From Terrimonas pollutisoli (GTDB lineage Bacteria > Bacteroidota > Bacteroidia > Chitinophagales > Chitinophagaceae): DNA of 64,000 nucleotides. Below are positions 1-9,101 of this stretch, piece by piece. The stretch spans positions 310,001 through 374,000 of the forward strand of contig NZ_JARKNA010000001.1 in assembly GCF_029360765.1 (NCBI RefSeq), given 5' to 3'. Both the position numbers and the translations under genes were made by a program. The notes under the pieces were generated by a model, which saw only the letters and a list, made by a program, of their open reading frames with translations, ran no database searches and had not been told where the DNA came from. The first letter of the stretch is position 1. The number at the start of each line of letters is the position of its first letter.

Positions 1-1
1 A

Positions 2-1381
2 AATTGCACACTATCGAACCTTGGTGGCAATGCCGTTTTCTTTAATAATTTCAACCGAAAGAACGAAGTATCAGGATGCCTGATTTCAAAAATAGGTGCC
101 AGCGCTATCTGCTTTGTTGGCGATCCCAATGCCGTTCGTTCACCAAGTTTCGAGTACAACCAATTTGTACCCCTGGAACATATTGACCGCACTCCCGGTC
201 CAAAAACAAATAATTACCCTGCAGAATGTAAAGTGTATGACAACCTGATGTTTGATCTGGGCCTGGTTGAAAAACAGTCGGCGGGTGTTGAACTCTCCAT
301 GTGCCAAAGCATTACCGTTAGCCATAACAGCATTTATGATATTCCCCGTGCAGGTATCAATGTAAGTGAGGGAACCTGGGGCGGCCATATCATTGAGTAC
401 AATGATGTATTCAATACTGTAAACGAAAGTGGCGATCACGGATCGTTTAATTCGTGGGGTCGTGACCGCTACTGGCACCCTGATAAAGACGTACTCGACA
501 CGATAGTTGAGAACCATTACGATATTACCATGCTTGATGTAGTGAAACCAATTATTCTGCGCAACAACCGTATGCGTTGCGATCACGGTTGGGATATCGA
601 TCTTGATGATGGTTCCAGCAATTATATTATTTACAACAACCTTTGTTTGAATGGAGGAATAAAACTTCGTGAAGGCGTGAATCGCATTGTTGAAAACAAT
701 ATCATGATCAATAACACTTTTCATCCACACGTGTGGTTTCGGAATAGTAATGATGTGTTCAGGCATAATATTGTTTCATCTTCGTATATGCCAATCGGCA
801 TTCCTGTTTGGGGAAAAGAAACTGATTACAACGTATTCCCTGATTCAGCATCGCTTAAAGCTGCATGGGGTAGGGGAACGGATAAAAATTCGGTGAGTGG
901 TTACCTGGATTTTGTGGATCCAAAGAATGGCGATTTTTGCTTGAAAAATGGATCCATTGCATTTACTGCAGGGTTTAAAAATTTTGCAATGGATAGCTTT
1001 GGCGTTCTTTCTCCGCAGTTGAAGTCATTGGCCAAAAAGCCACTATTGCCTTCGGTGATTGCGCTTGACAAGATAGATGATAACCCGGTAATTGATTTTA
1101 TGGGAGCCAAAGTAAAAAACCTGGCTACGCAGGGCGAACGTTCGGCAACAGGTATGAATGATACAACAGGCGTATTGGTTGTTGAAGTGAAACCCGGTTC
1201 TGCTGCTGCTAAATTTTTGCAGGCAAATGATGTGATCTTATCATTCAACAATAAAAAGGTGAATAAACTGAGAGACTTGCTTGAAGCACGAATGTCGGTG
1301 ATAGGATCAAATACGGAAGTATTGATCTTTCGTAACCAGAAAGAGATAAAAAAACATGTTGAATTAAATGGAGAGAAATAA
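2..1381 (+). CDS. Right-handed beta-helix protein with C-terminal PDZ domain (5' partial)
   Basis: The reading frame is open from base 2, so the true start lies left of the window; the GTG at 233 is only an internal codon. The visible part is rich in short Asn-rich strands such as ILRNNRMRCD and IVENNIMINN, which are typical rungs of a parallel beta-helix. It also carries the IIEYNDVFNTVNESGDHGSF region common in secreted Bacteroidota beta-helix proteins. Roughly the last 85 residues (nt 1122-1378) read as a PDZ domain, with TGVLVVEVKPGSAAAKFLQ followed by NDVILSFNNKKV. Such proteins are exported and usually bind or cut polysaccharide, but no catalytic residue can be assigned here. The end overlaps the next open frame by 14 nt if that gene starts at 1368, which suggests co-transcription. 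Confidence 0.8.
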   Translation, partial: NCTLSNLGGNAVFFNNFNRKNEVSGCLISKIGASAICFVGDPNAVRSPSFEYNQFVPLEHIDRTPGPKTNNYPAECKVYDNLMFDLGLVEKQSAGVELSMCQSITVSHNSIYDIPRAGINVSEGTWGGHIIEYNDVFNTVNESGDHGSFNSWGRDRYWHPDKDVLDTIVENHYDITMLDVVKPIILRNNRMRCDHGWDIDLDDGSSNYIIYNNLCLNGGIKLREGVNRIVENNIMINNTFHPHVWFRNSNDVFRHNIVSSSYMPIGIPVWGKETDYNVFPDSASLKAAWGRGTDKNSVSGYLDFVDPKNGDFCLKNGSIAFTAGFKNFAMDSFGVLSPQLKSLAKKPLLPSVIALDKIDDNPVIDFMGAKVKNLATQGERSATGMNDTTGVLVVEVKPGSAAAKFLQANDVILSFNNKKVNKLRDLLEARMSVIGSNTEVLIFRNQKEIKKHVELNGEK

Positions 1382-3491
1382 ATTTTTAAAAACAACTATC
1401 AAAAACCTTATGACAAGATTTCGTTTCGTGGGAATGCTGCTCTCTATCTGTATGATCAGTTCCTCGTATGCACAAACAAAAGCGCCTGCCCCCTTTGGTC
1501 CTGTTCCAAGCAAAAATCCAATGCGGTGGCAGCAAATGGAGTATTATTCTTTTGTTCATTTCTCCCTGAACACCTGGACAGATCAATCATGGGGGTATGG
1601 CGATGAAGATGTCAAACTATTCAATCCCGAAAAATTAGATTGCCGCCAGTGGGCACGCATTTGCAAACAGGCAGGGATGAAAGGAGTTATCATAACAGCA
1701 AAGCACCATTGTGGTTTTTCCCTGTGGCCTTCAAAGTACACGGAGTACTCCGTAAAAAATGCTCCATGGAAGAATGGAAAAGGTGATGTGGTTCGTGAGA
1801 TGGCGGATGCCTGTAAAGAATACGGCTTGAAATTAGGCATCTATTTATCGCCCTGGGATAGAAACCACCCGGACTACGGAAAGCCTGAGTACATTACTTA
1901 TTTCAGAAATCAACTCACTGAATTGCTCACCAACTACGGACCCATTTTCGAAGTATGGTTTGATGGCGCTAATGGTGGTTCAGGCTATTATGGCGGCGCC
2001 AATGAAACCCGTAAGATAGACGCCACAACTTATTACGACTGGAGCAATATCTACAAGCTGATTAGAAAGCTGCAACCGGATATTCTTATTTGGAATGATG
2101 GTGGTGACAGGGCTGATCTTCGTTGGGTGGGAACCGAAGCAGGTTATGTTGGCGAAACAAACTGGAGTTTGCTAAATGCTAAAGGTGAAGTTCCGTGGGA
2201 GATGCTGCATTACGGTGTAGAAAATGGAGATTCATGGGTGGCTGCAGAAGTAAACACTTCAATAAGGCCGGAATGGTTCTATCATCCAAATGAAGATGCT
2301 AAAGTAAAAACAGTGCCTCAATTAATGGATATTTACTACAATTCTATTGGGCGCAATGGCTCATTGCTGCTCAATTTTCCCATCATGCCAAATGGATTAA
2401 TTCATCCTAACGATGAAAAAGCGGCGCTTGGATTTGCAAAAGCAGTGAAAGAAGCATTTGCTGTGAATCTTGCTGCAAAATCAAAAGCAACAGCTTCCAA
2501 TGTTCGTGGCAACTCAAAACAATTTGATGCAGCTAAAGCCATAGATAGTAATAAAGAAACTTATTGGACCACTGATGATGATGTAACAAAAGCTTCGTTG
2601 ACCATTGATCTTGGCAAACCAACTACCTTCAATCGTTTTTTAGTACAGGAAAATATTCGTTTAGGACAAAGAGTAAAGGGCTTTACTGTAGAAGCGCTTG
2701 TTGATGGTAACTGGAAAGAAATTGCGAAAGCAACAACCATCGGTTTTAAACGCATCCTTCGTTTTCCAACGGTGAAAACAACACAGGTTCGCTTCAACAT
2801 TACCGGTTCAAAAGCTTGTCCTGTAATTTCAAATATCGGAATTTATAATGCACCGCAACTGCTGGGTCCACCTTCAATTATCAGGAATCAATCAGGTGAA
2901 ATAAAAATAATTCCGGTTGACGGAGAATCGGTTGTTTACTATACAGTGGATGGAACTGTTCCAACTACCAAATCGAAAAAGTATACAAAGCCATTTCAAA
3001 CAGAAGGGAAGTTAGCGCTAAGAGCAATTGCTTTCGATCCTGCTACAAGAAAAAGCAGCCCTGCGTCTCATGAAAAATTTGATATCCCCAGAAAAGATTG
3101 GAAAATTATTGGAATAGAAGATGAAAAAGCATATGCAGTTCTTGATGGAGATCCGCATTCGGTATGGCACCAGCCAAAGGGTACAAAATTACCTGCAGAC
3201 CCTGTAATTGATTTAGGCAAAGAAGAAAATATTAGCGGCTTCAAATACTTTCCTGATCAGGGTTTGTGGGGACCGGGCATCATCACTACTTACCAGTTTT
3301 ATGTTTCCAACGACAATAAAGAATGGAAACTGGCAGATGAGGGTGAATTTTCAAACATAAAGAACAATCCCCTTTGGCAAATTAAAAAGTTTGCATCTGC
3401 AAAAGCCCGCTATATTAAGTTGAGGGCCATAAAAAATACAGAGGATAACGATAACATAGGATATGCTGAAGTGGATGTAGTTACAAATTAA
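1368..3491 (+). CDS. Alpha-L-fucosidase (GH29) with two F5/8C modules
   Basis: Exported retaining alpha-L-fucosidase that removes terminal fucose. The GH29 barrel spans about residues 40-370. The substrate pocket carries HFSLNTW and TAKHHCGFSLWPS, and the expected nucleophile is Asp199 in VWFDGANG. Then follow an F5/8 type C (discoidin-like) module at about 380-495, a chitobiase-like C-terminal module at about 499-568 (VYYTVDGTVPTT), and a second F5/8C module at about 578-706. The ATG at 1368 overlaps the upstream gene. An internal ATG at 1410 would give a more compact signal peptide (MTRFRFVGMLLSICMISSSYA), so 1410 is the alternative start. A short stretch after the downstream GH43 gene (6914-7022) is a remnant of the same C-terminal module from another copy. 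Confidence 0.93.
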   Translation: MERNKFLKTTIKNLMTRFRFVGMLLSICMISSSYAQTKAPAPFGPVPSKNPMRWQQMEYYSFVHFSLNTWTDQSWGYGDEDVKLFNPEKLDCRQWARICKQAGMKGVIITAKHHCGFSLWPSKYTEYSVKNAPWKNGKGDVVREMADACKEYGLKLGIYLSPWDRNHPDYGKPEYITYFRNQLTELLTNYGPIFEVWFDGANGGSGYYGGANETRKIDATTYYDWSNIYKLIRKLQPDILIWNDGGDRADLRWVGTEAGYVGETNWSLLNAKGEVPWEMLHYGVENGDSWVAAEVNTSIRPEWFYHPNEDAKVKTVPQLMDIYYNSIGRNGSLLLNFPIMPNGLIHPNDEKAALGFAKAVKEAFAVNLAAKSKATASNVRGNSKQFDAAKAIDSNKETYWTTDDDVTKASLTIDLGKPTTFNRFLVQENIRLGQRVKGFTVEALVDGNWKEIAKATTIGFKRILRFPTVKTTQVRFNITGSKACPVISNIGIYNAPQLLGPPSIIRNQSGEIKIIPVDGESVVYYTVDGTVPTTKSKKYTKPFQTEGKLALRAIAFDPATRKSSPASHEKFDIPRKDWKIIGIEDEKAYAVLDGDPHSVWHQPKGTKLPADPVIDLGKEENISGFKYFPDQGLWGPGIITTYQFYVSNDNKEWKLADEGEFSNIKNNPLWQIKKFASAKARYIKLRAIKNTEDNDNIGYAEVDVVTN

Positions 3492-3506
3492 TTTGCCTTT
3501 GTACGG

Positions 3507-3683
3507 GTGATAAAAAATAATTTATACAGCGCTTTTTTACTTTTGCTAAGCACCGGAGTTCTGGCACAAACAACCTTTTTGATTCAGTACTTGGTTTTGG
3601 ACAGGAACACAGGAAGAATATTTCGATGGATATCCGGGAAAATGACGTTTATTTTTGAATTTGATAAAATTATAAAGCCTTGA
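3507..3683 (+). pseudogene. Vestigial secreted-protein gene, possibly a GH97 with the middle deleted
   Basis: A GTG-initiated frame encodes a clean export signal (NLYSAFLLLLSTGVLAQTT) and then only some 35 unrelated residues before a stop. In another frame the same DNA (about 3595-3645) reads EEYFDGYPGK, which resembles the KFLDGYPGK segment near the C-terminus of the GH97 enzyme immediately downstream. The simplest reading is a gene that kept its signal sequence and a late fragment but lost the centre. The signal peptide is clear. The GH97 assignment rests on a short match and is tentative. Confidence 0.4.
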
Positions 3684-5674
3684 TGATTTTAAAGATGAAT
3701 ATGAAAAATACCATTCTTTTAGTTTTGGTCCTCGTTGGTATCAACATATGGGTATATTGCCAGCCTGCTATTTCAATGTATAATCGGTTACAGGCAAAGC
3801 AGGTTGCTCAACTGGAAAGTCCCGACAAATCTATCGTACTAAATGTATTCTTATCTGCTACAGGTGGAATTCAATACCGGATACAAAAATCTGGGATAAG
3901 TGTCATTGAGCCTTCTGCTTTGGGAGTGATGATGAAGGGGCACAATTTCACGCAACGCATGAAACTGATCACGATCTCAAAACCTAAGCGGATAACGGAC
4001 AGCTACCAAACGAAGAATGCAAAAAAAAGCAACATTCAATACCAGGCGAATCAATTGGTAGTGTCTTTTATCAATGAAGAAGAGAAAAAAATGGATATCA
4101 TTTTCCGGTTATCGAATGACGGCGTCGCATTCCGCTACTATTTTCCCTGGATAAAAAATAATGAAACGATTATTAAAGAACATTCCTCATTTGCTTTTGA
4201 CAAAAACACAAGAGCCTGGTTGCAACCCATGAGTGAAGCAAAAACAGGTTGGGAGCGTTGTCATCCATCTTATGAAGAATATTATTTGCAGGACATTTCT
4301 GTTGGCACAGTGTCGCCTTTAAAGTCAGGTTGGGTGTACCCGGCATTGTTCAAAACAAATGACGCATGGGTGCTGATCACTGAGGCAGCAATTGACGGTA
4401 CTTATTGTGGCACAAGATTGACCAATGATTCTGCGTCGTCTGTTTATTCAATTGGATTTCCTGATTCGAGAGAAGTTTTTACAGGTGGTGGCTATCTGCC
4501 GGAAAACAACAAGCCCTGGTTTACACCGTGGCGCATTATTACCATTGGCAATTTGAAAACAATTGCTGAATCTACATTGGGTACTGACCTGGCGCCGAAA
4601 GCTATTACGATAGACAAATCATTTATCAAACCGGGCAAAGCATCGTGGAGCTGGATCAACAGCAAAGACGATATGATCGTTTATGATGAACAAAAAAAGT
4701 ACGTTGACTTTGCTTCAGCAATGAAATGGCAGTATTGCCTTATTGATGTGAACTGGGATACAAAGATTGGATATGATAAGATAGCTGAACTGGCAACGTA
4801 TGCAAAACAAAAAAATGTCGGTTTGATATTATGGTACAACTCTGCAGGCGACTGGAATACGGTAACATATCATCCGAAAGACGTATTACTGACAAAAGAA
4901 GGAAGAGAAAAAGAATTCAGTCGCTTGCAGGCAATGGGCATTAAAGGTGTAAAGATTGATTTCTTTGGTGGCGATGGCCAGAGTATGATTCAATACTACA
5001 TTGATATATTGAATGATGCTGCAAAATATAAGCTGCTTGTAAACTTTCATGGCGCTACACTGCCGCGAGGCTGGCAAAAAACATATCCTCACCTTGTGAC
5101 TGCTGAAGCAATTTATGGAATGGAGATGGTTACATTCATCCAGGATGCGGCGGATAGGCAAGCCAATCATTGCGCCATGTTGCCATTTACAAGAAACGCA
5201 TTCGACCCGATGGATTTTACACCCATGAATCTTACAGGACTAACCGCTTCAAATTGTGTTAGAAAAACAACACCCGCTTTTGAACTGGCTCTTTCCGTTT
5301 TATTCTTATCCGGCATACAGCATTATGCCCAGGCACCGGAAGGCATGGCGATGGTGCCCAATGATGTGAAAGATTTTTTAAGAACGCTTCCCGACAACTG
5401 GGACGATGTAAAGTTCCTGGACGGCTATCCCGGAAAATATGTTGTTATCGCCAGGAGGAGTGGTAATCGCTGGTACATAGCCGGTATTAATGGAGATACA
5501 ACTGAAAAGAAAATAAGTTTTGACCTCACCTCATTTAAGAAAAGCACGGCGACTCTTTTCACAAACGGTGTAAAGGGCGAACTGTTTTCGAAAACCGTCC
5601 TGAGCAACGCAGGACAAAAGAAATGTGATATTACATTGAATGTAAATAGTGGATTTGTAATGGTGCTTGAGTGA
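3683..5674 (+). CDS. GH97 glycoside hydrolase, retaining alpha-galactosidase type
   Basis: Full-length GH97 (about 663 aa) with an N-terminal beta-supersandwich, a central barrel from about residue 320 (ASWSWINSKDDMIVYDEQ, QYCLIDVNWD) and a C-terminal beta domain (DGYPGKYVVIARR). The key difference inside the family lies at VKIDFFGGDGQ. Asp426, counted from 3683, sits where retaining GH97 alpha-galactosidases carry their nucleophile, while the second GH97 in this window has Gly there (KFGF). Glu in VTAEAIYG is also kept. The product is probably periplasmic: the N-terminus has a hydrophobic signal ending near WVYCQ. Several in-frame starts exist (TTG 3680, ATG 3683, 3695 and 3701); 3701 gives the shortest signal peptide. 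Confidence 0.9.
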   Translation: MILKMNMKNTILLVLVLVGINIWVYCQPAISMYNRLQAKQVAQLESPDKSIVLNVFLSATGGIQYRIQKSGISVIEPSALGVMMKGHNFTQRMKLITISKPKRITDSYQTKNAKKSNIQYQANQLVVSFINEEEKKMDIIFRLSNDGVAFRYYFPWIKNNETIIKEHSSFAFDKNTRAWLQPMSEAKTGWERCHPSYEEYYLQDISVGTVSPLKSGWVYPALFKTNDAWVLITEAAIDGTYCGTRLTNDSASSVYSIGFPDSREVFTGGGYLPENNKPWFTPWRIITIGNLKTIAESTLGTDLAPKAITIDKSFIKPGKASWSWINSKDDMIVYDEQKKYVDFASAMKWQYCLIDVNWDTKIGYDKIAELATYAKQKNVGLILWYNSAGDWNTVTYHPKDVLLTKEGREKEFSRLQAMGIKGVKIDFFGGDGQSMIQYYIDILNDAAKYKLLVNFHGATLPRGWQKTYPHLVTAEAIYGMEMVTFIQDAADRQANHCAMLPFTRNAFDPMDFTPMNLTGLTASNCVRKTTPAFELALSVLFLSGIQHYAQAPEGMAMVPNDVKDFLRTLPDNWDDVKFLDGYPGKYVVIARRSGNRWYIAGINGDTTEKKISFDLTSFKKSTATLFTNGVKGELFSKTVLSNAGQKKCDITLNVNSGFVMVLE

Positions 5675-5914
5675 TTGGTGTTCGCTTCGACACAACCGGG
5701 ACGTTAAATGATGTATTTGAATGTGTGTTTGCCTGCTGAGAAACCAAAGTGCTTTCTGTGACCGGCGAATTCAATCATTCTTTGTCGTATTATTTTTGTT
5801 AGACCAGCATCTAATTGGAACGAGGTATTCCAATAGGCAACGGGACAGTAATAGTCTTTGACGGCATTTCGATATACGTTTTATTTGCAACTTGCACTCA
5901 ATAAATTGTACGTG

Positions 5915-6895
5915 ATGAATCTTTACATGAAATATTTCGCATTGATCCTGGTACTGACTTTCAGCCTTCAAACAAAGGCGCAGAAAGACAGTTCTAATGC
6001 TGGATTTACGAATCCAATTATACCTGGCTATTTTGCCGATCCAACCATCCTGGTGGCTAATAACAAATATTACATTTATGCCACCATTGACCCATGGGGA
6101 GGCGACAGCCTTGCGCTTTGGGTCTCTGATGATTTTAAAAACTGGAAGAGAAAGCCTTTAAACTGGCCCACCAAACAACTTTGTAAAAGTCCCACCTCTA
6201 ACGATAGTAAAGTTTGGGCTCCCAGTGTTGTATTGGGTGCCGACAAAAGATACCATATGTTTGTTTCGGTAGGCAGTGAGGTTTATGCAGGTGTGAGCGA
6301 CCATCCGGAAGGCCCCTGGCGAAATGTAAAAGCCGACGGCAGTCCTTTCATCGCTACTCAAAAAGCTATCAATGTCCACACTATCGATGCCGAGGCTTTT
6401 ATCGACGACAATGGCAAAACCTATTTGTACTGGGGCTCCGGCTGGGACTGGAAAGATGGGCATTGTTATTTTGGCGAATTGAATAAAAGAATGGATGCAT
6501 TCGTGGGAACACCCAAGGACATTACTCCACCCAATTATTTTGAAGGCCCTTATATGCTAAAACGAAATGGTACTTATTATTTGATGTATTCTGAAGGCAA
6601 GTGCACTGACAGCAGCTACAAAGTACGGTATTCCACCTCCAGGTCTCCTATGGGTCCGTGGAAAGAAGGCAAAAACTCTCCGATCTTAACCAGCAATATG
6701 GCCAACCACCTTATTGGCCCCGGGCATCACACTGTTTTAAAACACAAAAGCAAATACTACATCATCTACCATCGTATTTCTTATCCACTTCAAAAGGATC
6801 TGTTGCGGGAGCTCTGCATCGACGAACTCAATTTTGACAAGGAGGGGAATATCAACAAGGTGAAGCCAACGAAAACCGGGGTGACATTTAAATAG
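5915..6895 (+). CDS. GH43 family arabinosidase/xylosidase-type enzyme
   Basis: Single-domain five-bladed GH43 propeller (about 326 aa) with a signal peptide (YFALILVLTFSLQTKAQ). All three expected acidic residues are visible in order: the base Asp in PGYFADPTI, the pKa-modulating Asp in VHTIDAEAFIDD, and the acid Glu in YFEGPYMLKRNG. The family His is in GPGHHTVLK. The open frame extends upstream to a TTG at 5858, but the ATG at 5915 (or 5927) leads straight into the signal peptide and is preferred. Family members act on alpha-L-arabinofuranosides or beta-xylosides; which one cannot be read from sequence. It closes the first GH29/GH97/GH43 cluster. Confidence 0.88.
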   Translation: MNLYMKYFALILVLTFSLQTKAQKDSSNAGFTNPIIPGYFADPTILVANNKYYIYATIDPWGGDSLALWVSDDFKNWKRKPLNWPTKQLCKSPTSNDSKVWAPSVVLGADKRYHMFVSVGSEVYAGVSDHPEGPWRNVKADGSPFIATQKAINVHTIDAEAFIDDNGKTYLYWGSGWDWKDGHCYFGELNKRMDAFVGTPKDITPPNYFEGPYMLKRNGTYYLMYSEGKCTDSSYKVRYSTSRSPMGPWKEGKNSPILTSNMANHLIGPGHHTVLKHKSKYYIIYHRISYPLQKDLLRELCIDELNFDKEGNINKVKPTKTGVTFK

Positions 6896-6913
6896 ACAAA
6901 TTGCTTGCCCTAA

Positions 6914-7022
6914 TTCAGCAACTACGGGTTTTATATATCGAATTATAATGCAGAATGAAAACTAGCCGATGCAGAAGAATTCTCCAACATCAAAAACAAT
7001 CCATTGTGGCAGTCAAAAAGTT
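6914..7022 (+). pseudogene. Remnant of a GH29 C-terminal F5/8C module
   Basis: Read in the frame that includes bases 6956-6958, this segment translates as YGFYISNYNAE, a TGA stop, then KLADAEEFSNIKNNPLWQ and SKKF. The intact GH29 C-terminus at about 3290-3395 reads TYQFYVSNDNKEWKLADEGE and FSNIKNNPLWQIKKF. The stop falls exactly where the intact gene has the TGG of EWKL, so it is a TGG-to-TGA change. Nothing else of the fucosidase remains. This is a decayed copy of the module, left by a lost paralogue or a partial duplication. Confidence 0.8.
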
Positions 7023-7242
7023 TTTCACCGCAACACAAATTAAAGGTGATACAGTGTTTGCTTATCACAGCAATTTAGTCTACAATGGATATATCACTAA
7101 ATTAAATGAGGAGGATTTCTTTGTAAAGCACGGGGAGCTTGTCTTTACAAAAGCAGAGTTGAAAGCTATGTTAGATAAAGATGAAATAAATGCTGTGGAA
7201 CGCAACTACGGAACAGAAGTGGGATTTGATCGTATCAGGTGA
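6955..7242 (+). CDS. Small hypothetical ORF starting inside the GH29 remnant
   Basis: An ATG at 6955 opens a 95-codon frame whose first third is the out-of-frame GH29 remnant and is therefore unlikely to be meaningful. The last 65 residues (KGDTVFAYHSNLVYNGYI then TKLNEEDFFVKHGELVF) look like a genuine soluble protein segment with good codon content. It may be the surviving 3' part of another gene fused to the remnant by deletion. I do not recognise the family. Translation as annotated is doubtful. Confidence 0.35.
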   Translation: MKTSRCRRILQHQKQSIVAVKKFFTATQIKGDTVFAYHSNLVYNGYITKLNEEDFFVKHGELVFTKAELKAMLDKDEINAVERNYGTEVGFDRIR

Positions 7243-7369
7243 TTGATTAACCGGACAGAGTAGCTGCGATTTTTTCCAAATTTTGGATTTTTTGTCCCAT
7301 GACACTTTACCTGTTTAACGTCATGGATGAGAAAGCTTATAGGCGGCGGGCGGAAAAGATGTCAGTCTT

Positions 7370-7408
7370 GTTTTGTAGCTTTATTCCCGACAGGAACCGC
7401 TACAAAAC
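7370..7408. repeat. 10-bp inverted repeat (hairpin)
   Basis: GTTTTGTAGC at 7370-7379 is perfectly complementary to GCTACAAAAC at 7399-7408. The 19-nt loop itself holds a small TCC/GGA stem. There is no T-run, so it is not a classical intrinsic terminator. It lies between the remnant region and the SRPBCC gene and could act in that gene's leader. Confidence 0.45.
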
Positions 7409-7484
7409 TGCGCCAGGCCGGATCCGTTGACAGCAATGCTATTAAAACTTAAAAGCCAAGCGAAATTTTTTTAAATAAAGTATT

Positions 7485-7934
7485 ATGTCTAAAAACAATG
7501 TTTCGCTACACAGGGTTCTTAAAACTTCTCCTGAAAAAGTTTACCGGGCGTTTACTGAGGCAAATGCACTTGCATCCTGGCTACCTCCATATGGTTTCCT
7601 TTGTACTGTTCATGAAATTAATGTGCAAGTGAACGGCACTTATAAAATGTCATTTCAAAATTTTTCCACCGGTAATAGCCATTCATTTGGCGGAAAATAT
7701 CTCGAGATTAAACCCAATGAGTTTTTAAAGTACACAGATAAATTTGACGACCCCAACCTGCCGGGCGAAATGACTACTTCGGTCTGGCTACATAAAGTTT
7801 CGGTTGGTACGGATATAAAGATTTTGCAGGAAGATATTCCTGCTGTTATACCGGCGGAAATGTGTTATTTGGGTTGGCAGGAATCTTTGGAAAAATTGGC
7901 CAGGTTAGTCGAGCCTGAAATTCCAGATATGTAA
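7485..7934 (+). CDS. SRPBCC (AHSA1-like) domain protein
   Basis: A 149-aa cytoplasmic protein of the START/Bet v1-like superfamily. It has the usual opening with VSLHRVLKTSPEKVYRAFTE followed by LASWLPPYG, the middle strand GGKYLEIKPNEFLKYTDKF and the closing helix GWQESLEKLARLVEPE. Length and ends fit a complete AHSA1-type domain with no signal peptide. Such proteins bind small hydrophobic ligands or act as stress-related accessory factors; the ligand is unknown. A second start-like helix is absent, so ATG 7485 is the natural start. It stands alone, with non-coding DNA on both sides, and has no visible link to the glycan genes. Confidence 0.85.
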   Translation: MSKNNVSLHRVLKTSPEKVYRAFTEANALASWLPPYGFLCTVHEINVQVNGTYKMSFQNFSTGNSHSFGGKYLEIKPNEFLKYTDKFDDPNLPGEMTTSVWLHKVSVGTDIKILQEDIPAVIPAEMCYLGWQESLEKLARLVEPEIPDM

Positions 7935-8012
7935 TTCTTTTTTTAGCAAGTTTTGTGGCAATGAAGCAGGGCCGGACTGACGGCTATAAAATATCCCAGT
8001 CTGATCCGTTGT

Positions 8013-8570
8013 GTGCTAAACTCACAGACTGTTCAAAATGACAGAACGAGTAAATCGATTTCAAAAATCAACCGCTTAATCGTGACAGCTTCAAAAGCAT
8101 TACTCTTATCTGTTATTAGCGTGTCATTGATTTCTTGCGGCGGGACGACGCATTATCTTACTGCCGGTAACTTTTCAAAGGATGACAGCTACAAGGTGAA
8201 TAGCTATTACGGGTGTTGTGGGTGTGAGGCTAAATATTTCAATATTAAATCGGGTAAACAAAAGATTGAACAAGTTATTTATTCATATGGTATCGGCAGT
8301 CCTACGAAATTTGTTTTTAATTATGACAAAAGCGGGAAGATAATTAGCTGCGACAAATTCGTTGCAACCACATTAAACGACTTTACCATTGCATTAAGTG
8401 ACTTTGAAAAGAGGCTTTTTTCTATAGGTGACACAAGAAACACATCGAAGGCAAATTATATTGCAGTCAAATTTTCAGAAATTAAAGGCTTTAGAAAACC
8501 TATCGATAATGACATTAGTCATTCCCTTCCACTAATTAAAAAAGGATATAAACTACCGGTTAATTACTGA
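8013..8570 (+). CDS. Hypothetical lipoprotein
   Basis: Predicted exported lipoprotein: the N-terminus ends in SVISVSLISC followed by GG, a good lipobox with the modified Cys at residue 44 from the GTG at 8013. That signal is long; an in-frame GTG at 8082 would give a normal-sized one (VTASKALLLSVISVSLISC) and may be the true start. No in-frame ATG precedes the lipobox. The mature part begins with a Cys-rich patch (YYGCCGCEAKYFNI) and then alternating strands (KIEQVIYSYG, KFVFNYDKSGKII). I do not recognise a family. It is probably membrane-anchored. Confidence 0.6.
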   Translation: MLNSQTVQNDRTSKSISKINRLIVTASKALLLSVISVSLISCGGTTHYLTAGNFSKDDSYKVNSYYGCCGCEAKYFNIKSGKQKIEQVIYSYGIGSPTKFVFNYDKSGKIISCDKFVATTLNDFTIALSDFEKRLFSIGDTRNTSKANYIAVKFSEIKGFRKPIDNDISHSLPLIKKGYKLPVNY

Positions 8571-9101
8571 TTATTCCGCAGTATCAAAATCTTCAGTTTG
8601 TATTTTACCGGTAAATGCTTTCCACCTTTCGGTTTTTTAATTCCGGAATAGAAGGTTTACTCCTTCGAGGCCTTATTCAAAAAATTACATCTCTTGTTTC
8701 CCCATTTTAATTGAGCACGACAAATTAACAGTGGATAGAAATGCCAATTAATTAGTCATTGCGGTAAGCAAATGGCTCCTTGCTTATAAATCTTAAAGTG
8801 GAATTACTTTATACTGTTTCGAATCACTATTGAGCACAACAATTTTGAACGGTGATGTTAGAATAGTGTTTCGGGCGGATCAAAACTTTGCCCGTATCCA
8901 GATCAGGGGTGCTATAAAAGCCTCATGCAATAAGGAAATAAAATTGACTTGAAAATTGTTTGCCTTGCCAATGAGTTGTGCGTCATTTCCGGAGACCACA
9001 TTAATAATTAACCTGAAAAATCCGGTAAAGCAAAAAATTAATAAACGGAGCAAGCCGAAAATCCGACAAAGAGTAGGCGAAATATATAAACCTTAAAGGG
9101 T
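8571..9101. other. Intergenic region without a recognised gene
   Basis: About 530 bp of AT-rich DNA with stops in all frames. One 28-codon open segment near 8872-8955 (RIVFRADQNFARIQIRGAIK) looks faintly protein-like but has no start context. No repeat or terminator was identified. The final 100 bases presumably hold the promoter of the next gene. Confidence 0.5.

Noticed and set aside
140..766. 208-aa minus-strand ORF
   Set aside because: It lies wholly inside the beta-helix gene on the other strand, and its protein has no domain, signal or sensible composition.
901..1395. 164-aa minus-strand ORF
   Set aside because: Antisense to the PDZ region of the partial gene; codon pattern follows the plus-strand frame.
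8049..8058. AAATCGATTT palindrome resembling the 17372 operator box
   Set aside because: It is inside a coding region, lacks the flanking GCT and AA of the boxes, and short AATCGATT cores are expected by chance.
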